DNA of 59,763 bases from Bacteroidales bacterium (GCA_016934055.1 JAFGTR010000032.1:1-59763); one strand, 5' to 3'. Positions 45,942-55,108 are shown, counted from the stretch's first letter. The notes: a model not told the origin generated them from the letters alone. Program-made: numbers and translations.

Positions 45942-47165
45942 ATGTTTCGAAAAATAATAATACTGGCAGTAATACCGGCCTGTCTTTTTTCATGCCGGGA
46001 GTTGTATGACGACTTTCAACCGGAATTAAATGCTGAATATCTCGTTGTTGAAGGTATGATAACCGATGATCCCGGGCCATATTACGTAAAGCTGTATAAA
46101 GCCATGGCTTACAGAAATGATATGCAACTGTATGAATACGATCCTGAACCCGAAACACAGGCCGTAGTGAGGATAAGGAGTGACAAGGGAGAAGATGTGG
46201 TTTTGTATGAATTGACACCCGGAACGTATGCCACACTGCAGGAAGAATTATCCGGTGAGATTGGTCACAGCTACTGGCTGTATATTGAGACCCTAAACGG
46301 CGATATTTATGAGTCTTTGCCTTCAATTCTGATGGAAAAACCTGACGTCCCCGGTTTATATGCGACACCTGCAGAAAAAAGCATTGTTAATGAAAACCTG
46401 CCGGGTGGTCCGCAATTTGTCACCCAGGAAGGCTTGCAGATAACCTGTGATGTTTTTAACAACAGCAATGCAAATTACGTTAAGGTCGAACTCCGGACTT
46501 TCAGCCCGAGTTTCTATTTTGCTGATTCCGCCTTTACTGAAGTTGCTAACCCGGTGTTGCTGGAAAGTGGTTACAGGCCGTTTTTTTATCACAAACGGGA
46601 TTCATTGTATTGCTGGTCTCTCCGCCCGGCTGATATAAAACCCTGTATTGCAGGCACAGGAAGCAGTTCAGCAAGCTCTCTTGTTACAGGAATACCCCTT
46701 GGTTTTATTGCGATGAACATACCATATGCATCTAATGATACGATTATGCATTATATGTATGATGGCTATACAATTCACGATGTTGATGCTGAGTTTGACA
46801 GTGTGATCATACAGGAGGTTGTCATCAGGGTTTTTTACAGCAGTTATTATATCACCGACATAAAAGCCTATGCCATAAATGATACGATATATGAATATTA
46901 CCGTAACCTGAAGATTCAGGTGACAGCCGGTAATAAAATTTTCGATCCCGTTCCTGCCGAACTTACTGGAAACATCAGATGTCTCAGCGATCCCGGAAAG
47001 AACATCTATGGCATCTTTACTGTAGCCTCAATCATGAAAAGACAATTCTTTATCAGATGGTCAGGAACATACGATCTTCCCGTTGTCGAGAAACTCGATG
47101 ATTATTTTCCTGTTGAAAGCAGTGGATGCGTGACTGAACTTCCCGGTTTCTGGAGGAGATACTAA
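45942..47165 (+). CDS. DUF4249 family outer-membrane lipoprotein
   Basis: The product is 407 aa with a short lipoprotein signal ending at CLFSC (Cys ~18). The N-terminal block EYLVVEGMITDDPGPYYVKLYKA is the typical DUF4249 opening, followed by beta-rich domains with EIGHSYWLYIE and a C-terminal region (IYGIFTVAS near 365). DUF4249 proteins are encoded next to TonB-dependent receptors and are thought to act as their surface or lid partners, by analogy with SusD. The one-base gap to the receptor implies tight coupling. Confidence 0.88.
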   Translation: MFRKIIILAVIPACLFSCRELYDDFQPELNAEYLVVEGMITDDPGPYYVKLYKAMAYRNDMQLYEYDPEPETQAVVRIRSDKGEDVVLYELTPGTYATLQEELSGEIGHSYWLYIETLNGDIYESLPSILMEKPDVPGLYATPAEKSIVNENLPGGPQFVTQEGLQITCDVFNNSNANYVKVELRTFSPSFYFADSAFTEVANPVLLESGYRPFFYHKRDSLYCWSLRPADIKPCIAGTGSSSASSLVTGIPLGFIAMNIPYASNDTIMHYMYDGYTIHDVDAEFDSVIIQEVVIRVFYSSYYITDIKAYAINDTIYEYYRNLKIQVTAGNKIFDPVPAELTGNIRCLSDPGKNIYGIFTVASIMKRQFFIRWSGTYDLPVVEKLDDYFPVESSGCVTELPGFWRRY

Positions 47166-47303
47166 GTAACTTAAATTAGTGTTTATGAAAAAGCATGAAG
47201 TAATAGAAAAAAGACAAAAGACAAAAAAATTCCTAAATCATATGAATGATTTTATAACTGGCAACCTGAATAAATGAATAGTAATGATGTATAACATTAT
47301 ACA

Positions 47304-49703
47304 ATGATAACCAGAATAATAAGCTTTTTCACACGTGTTCAGATTCACTGCCTTTTTCTGCCGGTAATCCTTTCAGCGCTGCACTTTCAGTCATATTCAC
47401 AGCCTACAATCCGGCCATCCGGCATGTCAGATGTCATACAATCGTATGCCAATGCTTATGCTCTTCAGGAAAGATTATTTGTGTTTGTGAACGGCGGTTT
47501 TTTTTATCCGGGAGAAAATATTGCTTTTAAAGCTGTTCTTTTCGATGCTGCTATGCAGTTTAAAACTGACGGCAGCCGCTTTATATACCTGCAACTGATT
47601 AATAATTCTACCGGCAGTGCTGTCAATTATACATTTGAATTGCATTCAGGCGAATGTTCCGGTCAGGTAAGGCTGCCTGATACCCTGTTGACCGGGTTAT
47701 ACACTTTGCGTGCTTTTACACGGTGGATGCAAAGTTACAGTGATGACAACGCTTTTTGCAGGCCTCTACTCGTTATTTCGCCACTCAACGGGGAGGTGAC
47801 GATGCATTCGGCGGTAAGCGATACGACACCGGTAAAATTCTATCCGGGGAGCGGGAATTTTATTTCCGGTGTTGAAAACCATATGCTGGTGAGGGTGAAT
47901 CAGTTTTATAATAAAAAGATGCCTTATCTTGATATTACCGATGATCTTGGAGATACAATACTCCGTTGCCCCATTGATGCCGGCGGAACAGGGAAGTTTA
48001 TGCTGGTGCCGGAACCGGGCAGGACTTATCATGCAGTTTCTCCTGATTTTGTTGGGTCCAGGCGCGTCTTCAAACTGCCCGGTCAGCAACCCGAAGGATT
48101 TTGTATGAATGTTTATGAAGATAATAACAATTTGTATGTCAGCATTGCATCGGCAAGGCCGGCAGAAGGTCATGATACGCTATATCTGGCTTTTATGACG
48201 GGAGATGCGGATAAATCATTGATAAGGCAGGTCAATATGGCAGATCATCAGGCACAGATATCATTTCAGACCGAAGAACTGCCAGCAGGATTAATTCAGA
48301 TAGCACTTTTCAGTAATGATTCAATGCTTTGCACCAGACTTTGGTATCGTAAAAGCAAACGACAGCCTTTAAAGGCAGAGTCATTTATCCAGGGTACTGC
48401 AAAAACCCGTGAGATGGTTGACGCTTCAGTTGATTTTCCTGCATATGCCGGCAATGATAAGATACTGGCTGTTTCAGTCACTGAATATAATGCTGTCACT
48501 GACAGCCTGCTGTATAACGAAGCTGATCATTACAGGTATTTCGACCTTTATTCAGCCCTTTTCCAACCACACAGGCTGCCATTGTTTGATACAACAACAT
48601 CAGCAGATTATATCAATGATTGCCTCATGGCTGTGCCCGTCACACTGGCTATGCATAAGATATTATACAGTGATAACGGTAGCCGGGGCACGAAAGAGAG
48701 GCAGGGGCTGGTATACACAGGCCGGGTAGTCGATTCTTCAACAAAATTGCCGGTGAGTAATGCCATGTGCATACTATCATATCCTGACGCGGTGGCTCAT
48801 ATAAGTTACAGTCAGACAGATGAAACGGGAAGGTTTTTCTTCACACTTAATGATAAGCATTACAACAGGCAGTTATATATTACTGTACTGGGTTTCCCGC
48901 AAAGTACCAGTCCGGTCAGCATCATAGCGGATGATCCGTTTGATTTGTCTGTTGCCGGTTTTAATGTTATGCCGCTGGATCATCAGTCTTTTGAGCCTGT
49001 AATCAGTAAGCATAAGAATGTTGCTATGGCCTACAGGGTTTTTTACAGCGACAGGGGTCAGGCCACACCTGCACTTTTGAACCATTATGCTGTTTACGAA
49101 AAGGATTTTTATGGCAGTCCTGATTTTACCTTAATACCGGCAGAATATGAACCGCTGCCTGATATCTTCGAGATACGGAAGAATCTGATACCGCCGCTGA
49201 AAATAAAAATAGATGATGATTATTGCCCGATGTTCGTATTTGATGATTATGTGCATCTTTTTCCCGACAAGCAGGCATTTGTAATGCTTAACAGTATTCC
49301 GTATCCGTCTTTGAAAAATATACTCGGACTGAATTCCGACCTGATCCGAAAGATCGACATAAAATATGGAAGACATTATTATGATCATTTTCTGATGTAT
49401 GGTATTGTATCGATAAGTACAACAAAACCTGTGATTATCGAGCCTTATTTCAGTACCCATATTGCAACTGTCAGGATTGAGGCTGAACTTGCCGGGACGC
49501 GGTCGACACCCCTGATCAGTGAAGGAACAATGCCTGATGTAAGGCACTCGCTCTATTGGGAAACGGTTTCAGCAGACATTGATGATGCTGAAAATTTTCA
49601 ATTCAGAACTTCTGATATCAAAGGAAAATACCAGCTCAGGGTGTTTTCTGTCGCACGCGACGGATCGTTGCATTGTACAGGCAAAATGATTACTGTTCAA
49701 TAA
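47304..49703 (+). CDS. Secreted protein with MG-like and TonB-plug-like regions but no barrel
   Basis: The product is 799 aa with a signal peptide (to ~33). Residues ~50-155 resemble an MG2-type beta-sandwich (RLFVFVNGGFFYPGENIAFK). A carboxypeptidase-regulatory-like segment lies near 475-545 (YTGRVVDSSTKLPVSNAMC...TDETGRFFF). Residues ~635-715 read like a receptor plug (MFVFDDYVHLFP...ILGLNSDLIRKIDIKYGRHYYDHFLMYGIVSIST), yet only ~85 residues follow, so no barrel can be formed. It is the third gene of the STN receptor operon, 138 bases after DUF4249. It may dock on the receptor or assemble a surface complex; this is inference. Confidence 0.72.
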   Translation: MITRIISFFTRVQIHCLFLPVILSALHFQSYSQPTIRPSGMSDVIQSYANAYALQERLFVFVNGGFFYPGENIAFKAVLFDAAMQFKTDGSRFIYLQLINNSTGSAVNYTFELHSGECSGQVRLPDTLLTGLYTLRAFTRWMQSYSDDNAFCRPLLVISPLNGEVTMHSAVSDTTPVKFYPGSGNFISGVENHMLVRVNQFYNKKMPYLDITDDLGDTILRCPIDAGGTGKFMLVPEPGRTYHAVSPDFVGSRRVFKLPGQQPEGFCMNVYEDNNNLYVSIASARPAEGHDTLYLAFMTGDADKSLIRQVNMADHQAQISFQTEELPAGLIQIALFSNDSMLCTRLWYRKSKRQPLKAESFIQGTAKTREMVDASVDFPAYAGNDKILAVSVTEYNAVTDSLLYNEADHYRYFDLYSALFQPHRLPLFDTTTSADYINDCLMAVPVTLAMHKILYSDNGSRGTKERQGLVYTGRVVDSSTKLPVSNAMCILSYPDAVAHISYSQTDETGRFFFTLNDKHYNRQLYITVLGFPQSTSPVSIIADDPFDLSVAGFNVMPLDHQSFEPVISKHKNVAMAYRVFYSDRGQATPALLNHYAVYEKDFYGSPDFTLIPAEYEPLPDIFEIRKNLIPPLKIKIDDDYCPMFVFDDYVHLFPDKQAFVMLNSIPYPSLKNILGLNSDLIRKIDIKYGRHYYDHFLMYGIVSISTTKPVIIEPYFSTHIATVRIEAELAGTRSTPLISEGTMPDVRHSLYWETVSADIDDAENFQFRTSDIKGKYQLRVFSVARDGSLHCTGKMITVQ

Positions 49704-49716
49704 AACTAACTATCCC

Positions 49717-50430
49717 ATGAAAAGAGTAACGTCAGTCATATTTGGAAGACCTGCAAATTTTCAGGTATTGATGCTGTTTTTTGTTCTGCAGTCTCAGTTA
49801 TTCGCCCAGACTGATGACTTTGCCTATGGCGGGAGATCACCGGAGATCAGGTTGGGTTCGCATTTACTGTGTGTTCCGTACCGGGATCTGAATCCTTTTG
49901 AGGGCTTGCCTGGTGAGGTAAACATTTGGGGATGGGGGACAGTATATCTGCAAACAGGTGATTCCCTTCCCGGACGATACCTGTTATATAATGCACTGGG
50001 CAGTAACCTGCTTTGGATTCAACGTAAAGGAGTATCAAGTCTGCTGGTCGATAAAACCACTGTCAGAGGTTTTTCCATACGATCAGAGAAAGATAACCGG
50101 TTGTTGCATTATGAGTATTTTCCTGTTGCGGAGTGGTATTATTCAGAAGGGGAAGGCGCTTTTTTTGAAGTGCTGGTTAAAGATACCGTGTCGCTTTACG
50201 GATTAAGCACCATTGAAAAATTCCCCATGTCAGAGAATCTGAAAGAGCATACATACTATTTCATAGGTGATAATGAGCTTCGCAGAATATTGCCAAACCG
50301 CAGGAGTTTATGCAGCGCTCTCATTCATACAAAAGAATTCAAAAAACACCTGAAGAGTATTCATTTACGGGCTAATAAGCGGGACCGGCTCATAAAGGCT
50401 GTTGAGGAATACAACCGGTTCAGTCCCTGA
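49717..50430 (+). CDS. Secreted protein of unknown function, last gene of the STN receptor operon
   Basis: The product is 237 aa with a signal peptide (residues ~1-31, ending at LFAQ). The mature part contains an aromatic beta-rich region (GWGTVYLQTGDSLPGRYLLY), then a basic C-terminus (KRDRLIKAVEEYNRFS). No domain was recognised. It starts 13 bases after the preceding gene, so it is very likely co-transcribed with the receptor, DUF4249 and MG/plug-like genes. Confidence 0.7.
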   Translation: MKRVTSVIFGRPANFQVLMLFFVLQSQLFAQTDDFAYGGRSPEIRLGSHLLCVPYRDLNPFEGLPGEVNIWGWGTVYLQTGDSLPGRYLLYNALGSNLLWIQRKGVSSLLVDKTTVRGFSIRSEKDNRLLHYEYFPVAEWYYSEGEGAFFEVLVKDTVSLYGLSTIEKFPMSENLKEHTYYFIGDNELRRILPNRRSLCSALIHTKEFKKHLKSIHLRANKRDRLIKAVEEYNRFSP

Positions 50431-50536
50431 GACAGGCAAGTTTTCTATCATTCATATTAGCGTATTTAATATCGTTTTACTTCAACCGGGGGGAAATAAT
50501 CTTCGTATACCGGACTGTTAATCATAAAATAATACC

Positions 50537-50544
50537 TACCTTTG
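50537..50544 (+). promoter_or_regulatory. Bacteroidetes -7 box (TACCTTTG)
   Basis: TACCTTTG matches TAnnTTTG in the gap before the RRM gene. Transcription from here would give a leader of roughly 120 bases, longer than others in the window and containing GGCGCC-rich patches that could fold. Confidence 0.45.
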
Positions 50545-50671
50545 GCGCTAATTTCTATAGATTTATAACTGGGCGCCTTATGGCGGGCCGTTGTGCTTCC
50601 CGATCCGTTTACGACCTCCTTTTTTAAATCTGAATTCTAAACAACCAGATAATTTAAACAGGAGCAGTCAC

Positions 50672-50911
50672 ATGAAGATATACATCGGGAACCTGGATGA
50701 GAAGATACAGGATGTTCATCTTAAGGAGGCTTTTCAGGACTTCGGCACTGTTGCAAGAGCCAGGGTCATCAAAGATCATCTTACAGGGAAATCAAAAGGT
50801 TTTGGCTTTGTTGAAATGCCTGACCAGAATGAAGCTATGAAGGTTATCAGAGATGTAAATGGTGCAACATGGGAAGGGAAGGTTATTAAAGTAAAAAAAG
50901 CCTTCAAATGA
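50672..50911 (+). CDS. RRM-type RNA-binding protein
   Basis: The product is 79 aa, a single RNA recognition motif with RNP2 IYIGNL (residues 3-8) and RNP1 KGFGFVEM (residues 45-52, from KSKGFGFVEM). An upstream in-frame ATG at 50591 would add 27 unrelated residues; the start at 50672, preceded by GGAGC, gives the usual compact RRM. Small RRM proteins of this type bind single-stranded RNA and are often cold- or stress-linked in bacteria. Its stop overlaps the ATG of the sigma factor (ATGA), so the two are translationally coupled. Confidence 0.88.
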   Translation: MKIYIGNLDEKIQDVHLKEAFQDFGTVARARVIKDHLTGKSKGFGFVEMPDQNEAMKVIRDVNGATWEGKVIKVKKAFK

Positions 50912-51762
50912 GGCAATTAAAAATACTGAAACAAATAACCAACCGGGAAAATGATTCCATTAGTCGTTATTTCAGGGAAATAAGCAAATATGAACTGATA
51001 TCGGCCGAAGAGGAAGTTGAGTTAACCACCCGGATAAGGGATGGTGATATGCAGGCCATGGAAAAACTGGTTACTGCCAATTTACGGTTCGTGGTATCTG
51101 TGGCCAAGCAATATCAATACAAAGGATTGTCACTGCAGGATTTGATTAATGAAGGCAATGTGGGTCTTGTAAAGGCAGCATACCGTTTTGACCTGACACG
51201 GGGATTCAAATTTATTTCCTATGCAGTCTGGTGGATAAGGCAGTCCATCATTCAGGCTATCGCTGAGCAAACCAGAATCGTCAGGCTTCCTTTGAACAAA
51301 GTGGCTTCAATCAACAAAATAGCAAAGGCTATTCCAAAGCTTGAGCAGGAATTTCAGAGAGAACCGACCGATGATGAAATTGCACAATTAGCCCAGATTA
51401 CCGAGCAGGAAGTTTTCAACACGCGTAAGATCAGAAGAACACAACTTTCCTTTGACGCCCCCTTATCATCTGACGGAGAGGATGACTTTAACCTGTATGA
51501 TGTGGTGGGATCGACCAGTATACCTCAGCCGGATGAGTCTTTACTGGTGGCATCATTGCGTCAGGAGATTGACAATGCCCTTTTCAAGCTTACTGAAAGA
51601 GAAGCGTATATTATAAAAATGTTTTACGGACTTAACAGTGAGCCTTCACATTCGTTATCAGAGATATCTCATAATCTGGGTATTACTACAGAAAGGGTGC
51701 GCCAGTTAAGACAAATCGGTATCGACAAACTAAAAAGGGCTATTAACCGCAATGCCTGGTGA
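50908..51762 (+). CDS. RpoD/SigA-type sigma-70 factor (short Bacteroidetes form)
   Basis: The product is 284 aa, near the length of the Bacteroidetes primary sigma factor, which lacks a long region 1.1. Region 1.2 (DSISRYFREISKYELISAEEEVEL), 2.1-2.4 (NLRFVVSVAKQYQYKGLSLQDLINEGNVGLVKAAYRFD; FISYAVWWIRQSIIQAI) and region 4.2 (SLSEISHNLGITTERVRQLR) are all present. Compared with the primary sequence I remember, region 3 and the C-terminus (INRNAW) differ, which suggests a second, group 2-like paralogue rather than the housekeeping copy. It is coupled to the RRM gene by an ATGA overlap. Confidence 0.9.
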   Translation: MRQLKILKQITNRENDSISRYFREISKYELISAEEEVELTTRIRDGDMQAMEKLVTANLRFVVSVAKQYQYKGLSLQDLINEGNVGLVKAAYRFDLTRGFKFISYAVWWIRQSIIQAIAEQTRIVRLPLNKVASINKIAKAIPKLEQEFQREPTDDEIAQLAQITEQEVFNTRKIRRTQLSFDAPLSSDGEDDFNLYDVVGSTSIPQPDESLLVASLRQEIDNALFKLTEREAYIIKMFYGLNSEPSHSLSEISHNLGITTERVRQLRQIGIDKLKRAINRNAW

Positions 51763-51780
51763 TGCGCGTTTCCTCACCTG

Positions 51781-52590
51781 TTAAACAGGTTTCATTAACC
51801 TGAAGCTCCAGTACTCATATTTTCCGTTACGAAAAGAATCGTATCTTTCTGTTCCCTTTGTTCCTGCAAACGCAAGAAAAGACTTTTTGAGAAATCCGGG
51901 TATTTTCTCATTCACAAGCTTTTCTCTTCGTTGACTGTCTTTAGAAAGCGCTTCCACAACGTTTGCTGTAATGTTTTGTTCACCGGTGATTTCGAAACCA
52001 CATTCCTTTAGTTTTGACTGCATTTCAACCACTTCTCCATGGTGCATCATGTCAGCAAATAAAAAATATCCACCCGGTCGCAATACCCTGAAAACTTCAA
52101 GGAAAAAGGCAGTGAGGCTGCCATAACACCGGGCTGATTCAACATTAAAAACAATATCAAATGATTTGTCCTGAAAAGGTTGTCTTTCTGCAATGCCCCT
52201 TACAAAGTTTAAACCGGGTATGTTGTAGTACAGGTTGCAGAAATCAATGACGCTGCCTGATATATCGAGTCCCGTATAGGTCTTTGGCTTATAATATCTT
52301 ACAATGTAAGATGCGCCTCCCCCCCTGCCTGAGCCTACTTCCAGTATGTGTTTGTTCTCAACGGAAGTCTTTCTGGCTAAATGATCATAAAGCTGAATAC
52401 AATATCGGTTGCTTTCATCTTCAATATTTAATGATACGGGTTTTGCATCATCAACGTAATCATACCCGTAATTCATAAAATTTGCAGTAATGTCTTTATC
52501 AAACCGGATCATTAATTTATGCCACAGCTGCCACATTGGCCTTCTGACAACATGAGGAAATTCACAATACATATCTACAAATACATTCAT
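51781..52590 (-). CDS. SAM-dependent methyltransferase (phthiotriol-methyltransferase-like)
   Basis: The product is 269 aa, a class I methyltransferase with motif I LEVGSGRGGGASY near residue 83 and RVLRPGGYFLFAD near 167. The overall layout (ANxxNY start, LYDHLA, GLDISGSVIDFC, FVRGIAERQPF, VNVESARCYG) resembles the mycobacterial phthiotriol/phenolphthiotriol methyltransferase as I remember it. The substrate is therefore likely a lipid or polyketide hydroxyl group. It is 20 bases downstream of the radical SAM gene and shares its direction, so the two probably form an operon. Confidence 0.85.
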   Translation of the reverse strand: MNVFVDMYCEFPHVVRRPMWQLWHKLMIRFDKDITANFMNYGYDYVDDAKPVSLNIEDESNRYCIQLYDHLARKTSVENKHILEVGSGRGGGASYIVRYYKPKTYTGLDISGSVIDFCNLYYNIPGLNFVRGIAERQPFQDKSFDIVFNVESARCYGSLTAFFLEVFRVLRPGGYFLFADMMHHGEVVEMQSKLKECGFEITGEQNITANVVEALSKDSQRREKLVNEKIPGFLKKSFLAFAGTKGTERYDSFRNGKYEYWSFRLMKPV

Positions 52591-52609
52591 ATAAATATTT
52601 ATTTTTGGT

Positions 52610-54091
52610 TTATGTAAGATCTTTGAAGATTTTTCTGAAATGATATCCGTATATACTGTAAGATATGGCGAGAGCGAAAGTCTCGGGTTTATTGAATAAA
52701 CTCCAGAACAACAGTTTCCAGTAATATCTCCTGTTCTTTTTCAGTATCCCGATGATAAAAACTGATTTCAGAAATGCAATAAATTCAGCAAAGGAAATCT
52801 TCCGCTGGAATTTAAATGGCGGATCATAGTATTTCAGGAAGGTTACAATACGATGGTAATATGATTTGCTTGAGTATATGCCCTTTAATATTTTCTGGTA
52901 TCCGTCTTTTAATTCCTGCATATCCATTTTTGGAATGAAATTCATGGAATAATCCGTGTTGTTACCGGAACTGTCAGCAATAATACGCCCTTCTTTTTTC
53001 AGCCGTTCATACAACTGTGTTTTCCTGGGAGCGTTGAGTAATCCGACCATGGCTGAAATGATACCGCTTTTCTGGATAAAATCAATCTGCTGCTGAAATA
53101 TGGATGGCTTATCATTGTCAAATCCAACAATGAAACCCGCCATTACTTCCATACCTGCTGACTGTATCTTTTTAACACAAGCGATAAGATCACGTTTCTT
53201 ATTCTGAATTTTGTTGCACTCTGCCAGACTTTCCTCTTCCGGAGTTTCAATGCCAATAAACACTTTTGCAAATCCTGCTTTTACCATCATGGCCATGAGT
53301 TCATCATCATCAGATAAGTTAATAGATGCCTCGGTTGTGAAAATAAAAGGATTTTTGTTCTTCTGCATCCATTGTATTAAGGCGGGAAGAAGATCATTTT
53401 TCAGTTTATGCTTATTACCAATAAAGTTATCATCCACAAAAAATACACTCCCTTTCCAATTAATATCCAGCATTTTATCAAGTTCTGATAAGATCTGTCG
53501 GGTTGTTTTTGTTCGCACCTTGTGCCCAAAGAGTGCCGTAATGTCACAAAATTCGCAATTGAAAGGACAACCTCTTGAATATTGAATACTTAATGAAGCA
53601 TATTTTGAATGACGGATAAGTGAATAATCCGGTACAGGTGTTGTACTCATGTCGGCAAATGAAGATGTATTATAAATCTTTCCGGGGCAGCCTTTTTCAA
53701 GATCGGAAATAAATTCCGGCAGGGTAACTTCGGCTTCATGCAGCACCAGATGGTCAACCATATCAAATTTTTCGGGTTCTTCCGTAAATAAAGGTCCCCC
53801 TGCGACAATCTTTTTTTTATGCACTTTGCATAAGGCAATAACCTCATTGACAGATTTAATCTGTATGGTCATGGCGCTTATAAAAATGTAATCAGCCCAT
53901 TTAATATCCTTTTTACTGAGAGATGATATATTCAGATCAGTAAGTTTTTTGTTCCAGCTGGCAGGCAATAAAGCAGCAACGGTAACAAGTCCGAGTGGCG
54001 GGAATGCCGCTTTCTTGGATACAAATTTCAGAGCATGCTTAAAACTCCAGTAAGTTTCAGGATATTTTGGATGTACTAATAATATATTCAT
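52610..54091 (-). CDS. B12-binding radical SAM enzyme
   Basis: The product is 493 aa. An N-terminal cobalamin-binding-like domain (residues 1-~150, VHPKYPETYWSFKHALKF and KKIVAGGPLF) is followed by the radical SAM core with the [4Fe-4S] cysteines C175, C179 and C182 (CPFNCEFC), FVDDNFIGN near 220 and GIETPEEESL near 278. The C-terminus matches a DUF4070-like region with the IYSSKSYYHRI motif. Relatives include methylases and other enzymes that act on unactivated carbons of lipids such as hopanoids. It precedes the methyltransferase gene by 20 bases on the same strand. A TACATTTG box lies just upstream. Confidence 0.9.
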   Translation of the reverse strand: MNILLVHPKYPETYWSFKHALKFVSKKAAFPPLGLVTVAALLPASWNKKLTDLNISSLSKKDIKWADYIFISAMTIQIKSVNEVIALCKVHKKKIVAGGPLFTEEPEKFDMVDHLVLHEAEVTLPEFISDLEKGCPGKIYNTSSFADMSTTPVPDYSLIRHSKYASLSIQYSRGCPFNCEFCDITALFGHKVRTKTTRQILSELDKMLDINWKGSVFFVDDNFIGNKHKLKNDLLPALIQWMQKNKNPFIFTTEASINLSDDDELMAMMVKAGFAKVFIGIETPEEESLAECNKIQNKKRDLIACVKKIQSAGMEVMAGFIVGFDNDKPSIFQQQIDFIQKSGIISAMVGLLNAPRKTQLYERLKKEGRIIADSSGNNTDYSMNFIPKMDMQELKDGYQKILKGIYSSKSYYHRIVTFLKYYDPPFKFQRKISFAEFIAFLKSVFIIGILKKNRRYYWKLLFWSLFNKPETFALAISYSIYGYHFRKIFKDLT

Positions 54092-54129
54092 AACTGCAGT
54101 AATGTAATTTTTATCAGGATAATTTTCTG

Positions 54130-54137
54130 CAAATGTA
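54130..54137 (-). promoter_or_regulatory. Bacteroidetes -7 box (TACATTTG on the minus strand)
   Basis: Read on the minus strand this is TACATTTG, 39 bases before the radical SAM start. It lies in the 156-base gap after the LytTR gene, so the enzyme pair may have its own promoter, possibly controlled by that regulator. Confidence 0.45.
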
Positions 54138-54247
54138 ATACAGTGTGGATCAGTATTAGAAAATATGGGATTAACAGTTCCAAAATGGGACTATCCGCAT
54201 ATTTTGACGGGGAATGTCATTGGCCAGGGGTAAATCGCATTTACCCA

Positions 54248-55108
54248 TTATTGCTTACTGATGGCTTCTTTAACGAGCAGTATGTATTGCCTTGATACCG
54301 GTATTTCTTTGTCATAACCTTTAATAACAATCTTCTGTCCTGTATAATTATGGACTATCTTATCGATCAAATGTTTATTGACAATACAGGTACGGTGACA
54401 GCGGATAAAATCCGGGTTCAGGCTGAGCATTTCCTCAGCATTTCTGAGTGTGTTCCGGATGAGCCGCTTTTTAAACTGTTCATGCTCTTTATAAACAATT
54501 TCGATATAATTGTCAGCCGATCGGATAAATGCCAGATCAACAAGCGGAAGGTTCATTTTTTCAGATCTGTTTTCAGAGTATATTTCTATGTGTTTTGAAT
54601 CAGTATCTTTTTCATATTTACTTATTGTTTTACTAAGCTTTGTAAGGCTTTCATGCAACAGGCTAACCTGATGTCTTAATGCGCGATACTTATCGTAAAA
54701 TTGTAAGACAGCAACCGGTACAAAACAGATTATAATAATCTTAAACATAAGAAACATCGATAATTCAACAGATCCTACGTAACGAATGTAAAAGGCATAA
54801 GCAGCGGAAGAAATAATCCAGATTAGACCACTGATCAGATAAACCGGTTCATTTTCCCACTCACTGGTTTTAAAAAATCGGGGCCAGATATTTGGAAAGG
54901 CACTGTGAAAAAAAACCATAACCAGAAAAGTGATTGTCCCTAATCCGGCAATGAACAACAGCTTATTGTTAAATGCAAGATGGTTGAGTTCAAAGGGTTG
55001 AAAAAAAAGAATAAAGAGAAAAAGAGCCAGGCTGATACTGATGATGACTTTCAGATCATGTTTCAATTCATCATTAATAATGACCGGGTTTTTTGAAGGT
55101 TCTTTCAT
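54248..55108 (-). CDS. Membrane-bound LytTR-domain regulator
   Basis: The product is 286 aa. Four hydrophobic helices cover residues ~20-145, followed by a linker and coiled-coil-like helix (to ~185). The C-terminal LytTR DNA-binding domain spans ~190-283 (FIRSADNYIEIVY, RNTLRNAEEML, FIRCHRTCIVNKHLI). Membrane-embedded LytTR regulators without a receiver domain are common in Bacteroidetes and are thought to sense membrane or extracellular signals directly. It lies upstream of the radical SAM/methyltransferase pair on the same strand and could regulate it. Confidence 0.9.
   Translation of the reverse strand: MKEPSKNPVIINDELKHDLKVIISISLALFLFILFFQPFELNHLAFNNKLLFIAGLGTITFLVMVFFHSAFPNIWPRFFKTSEWENEPVYLISGLIWIISSAAYAFYIRYVGSVELSMFLMFKIIIICFVPVAVLQFYDKYRALRHQVSLLHESLTKLSKTISKYEKDTDSKHIEIYSENRSEKMNLPLVDLAFIRSADNYIEIVYKEHEQFKKRLIRNTLRNAEEMLSLNPDFIRCHRTCIVNKHLIDKIVHNYTGQKIVIKGYDKEIPVSRQYILLVKEAISKQ

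Noticed and set aside
47185..47277. 30-codon frame (MKKHEVIEKRQKTKKF...) between DUF4249 and the next gene
   Set aside because: It is basic and could be a peptide, but the A-rich sequence makes such frames likely by chance, and there is no supporting context.
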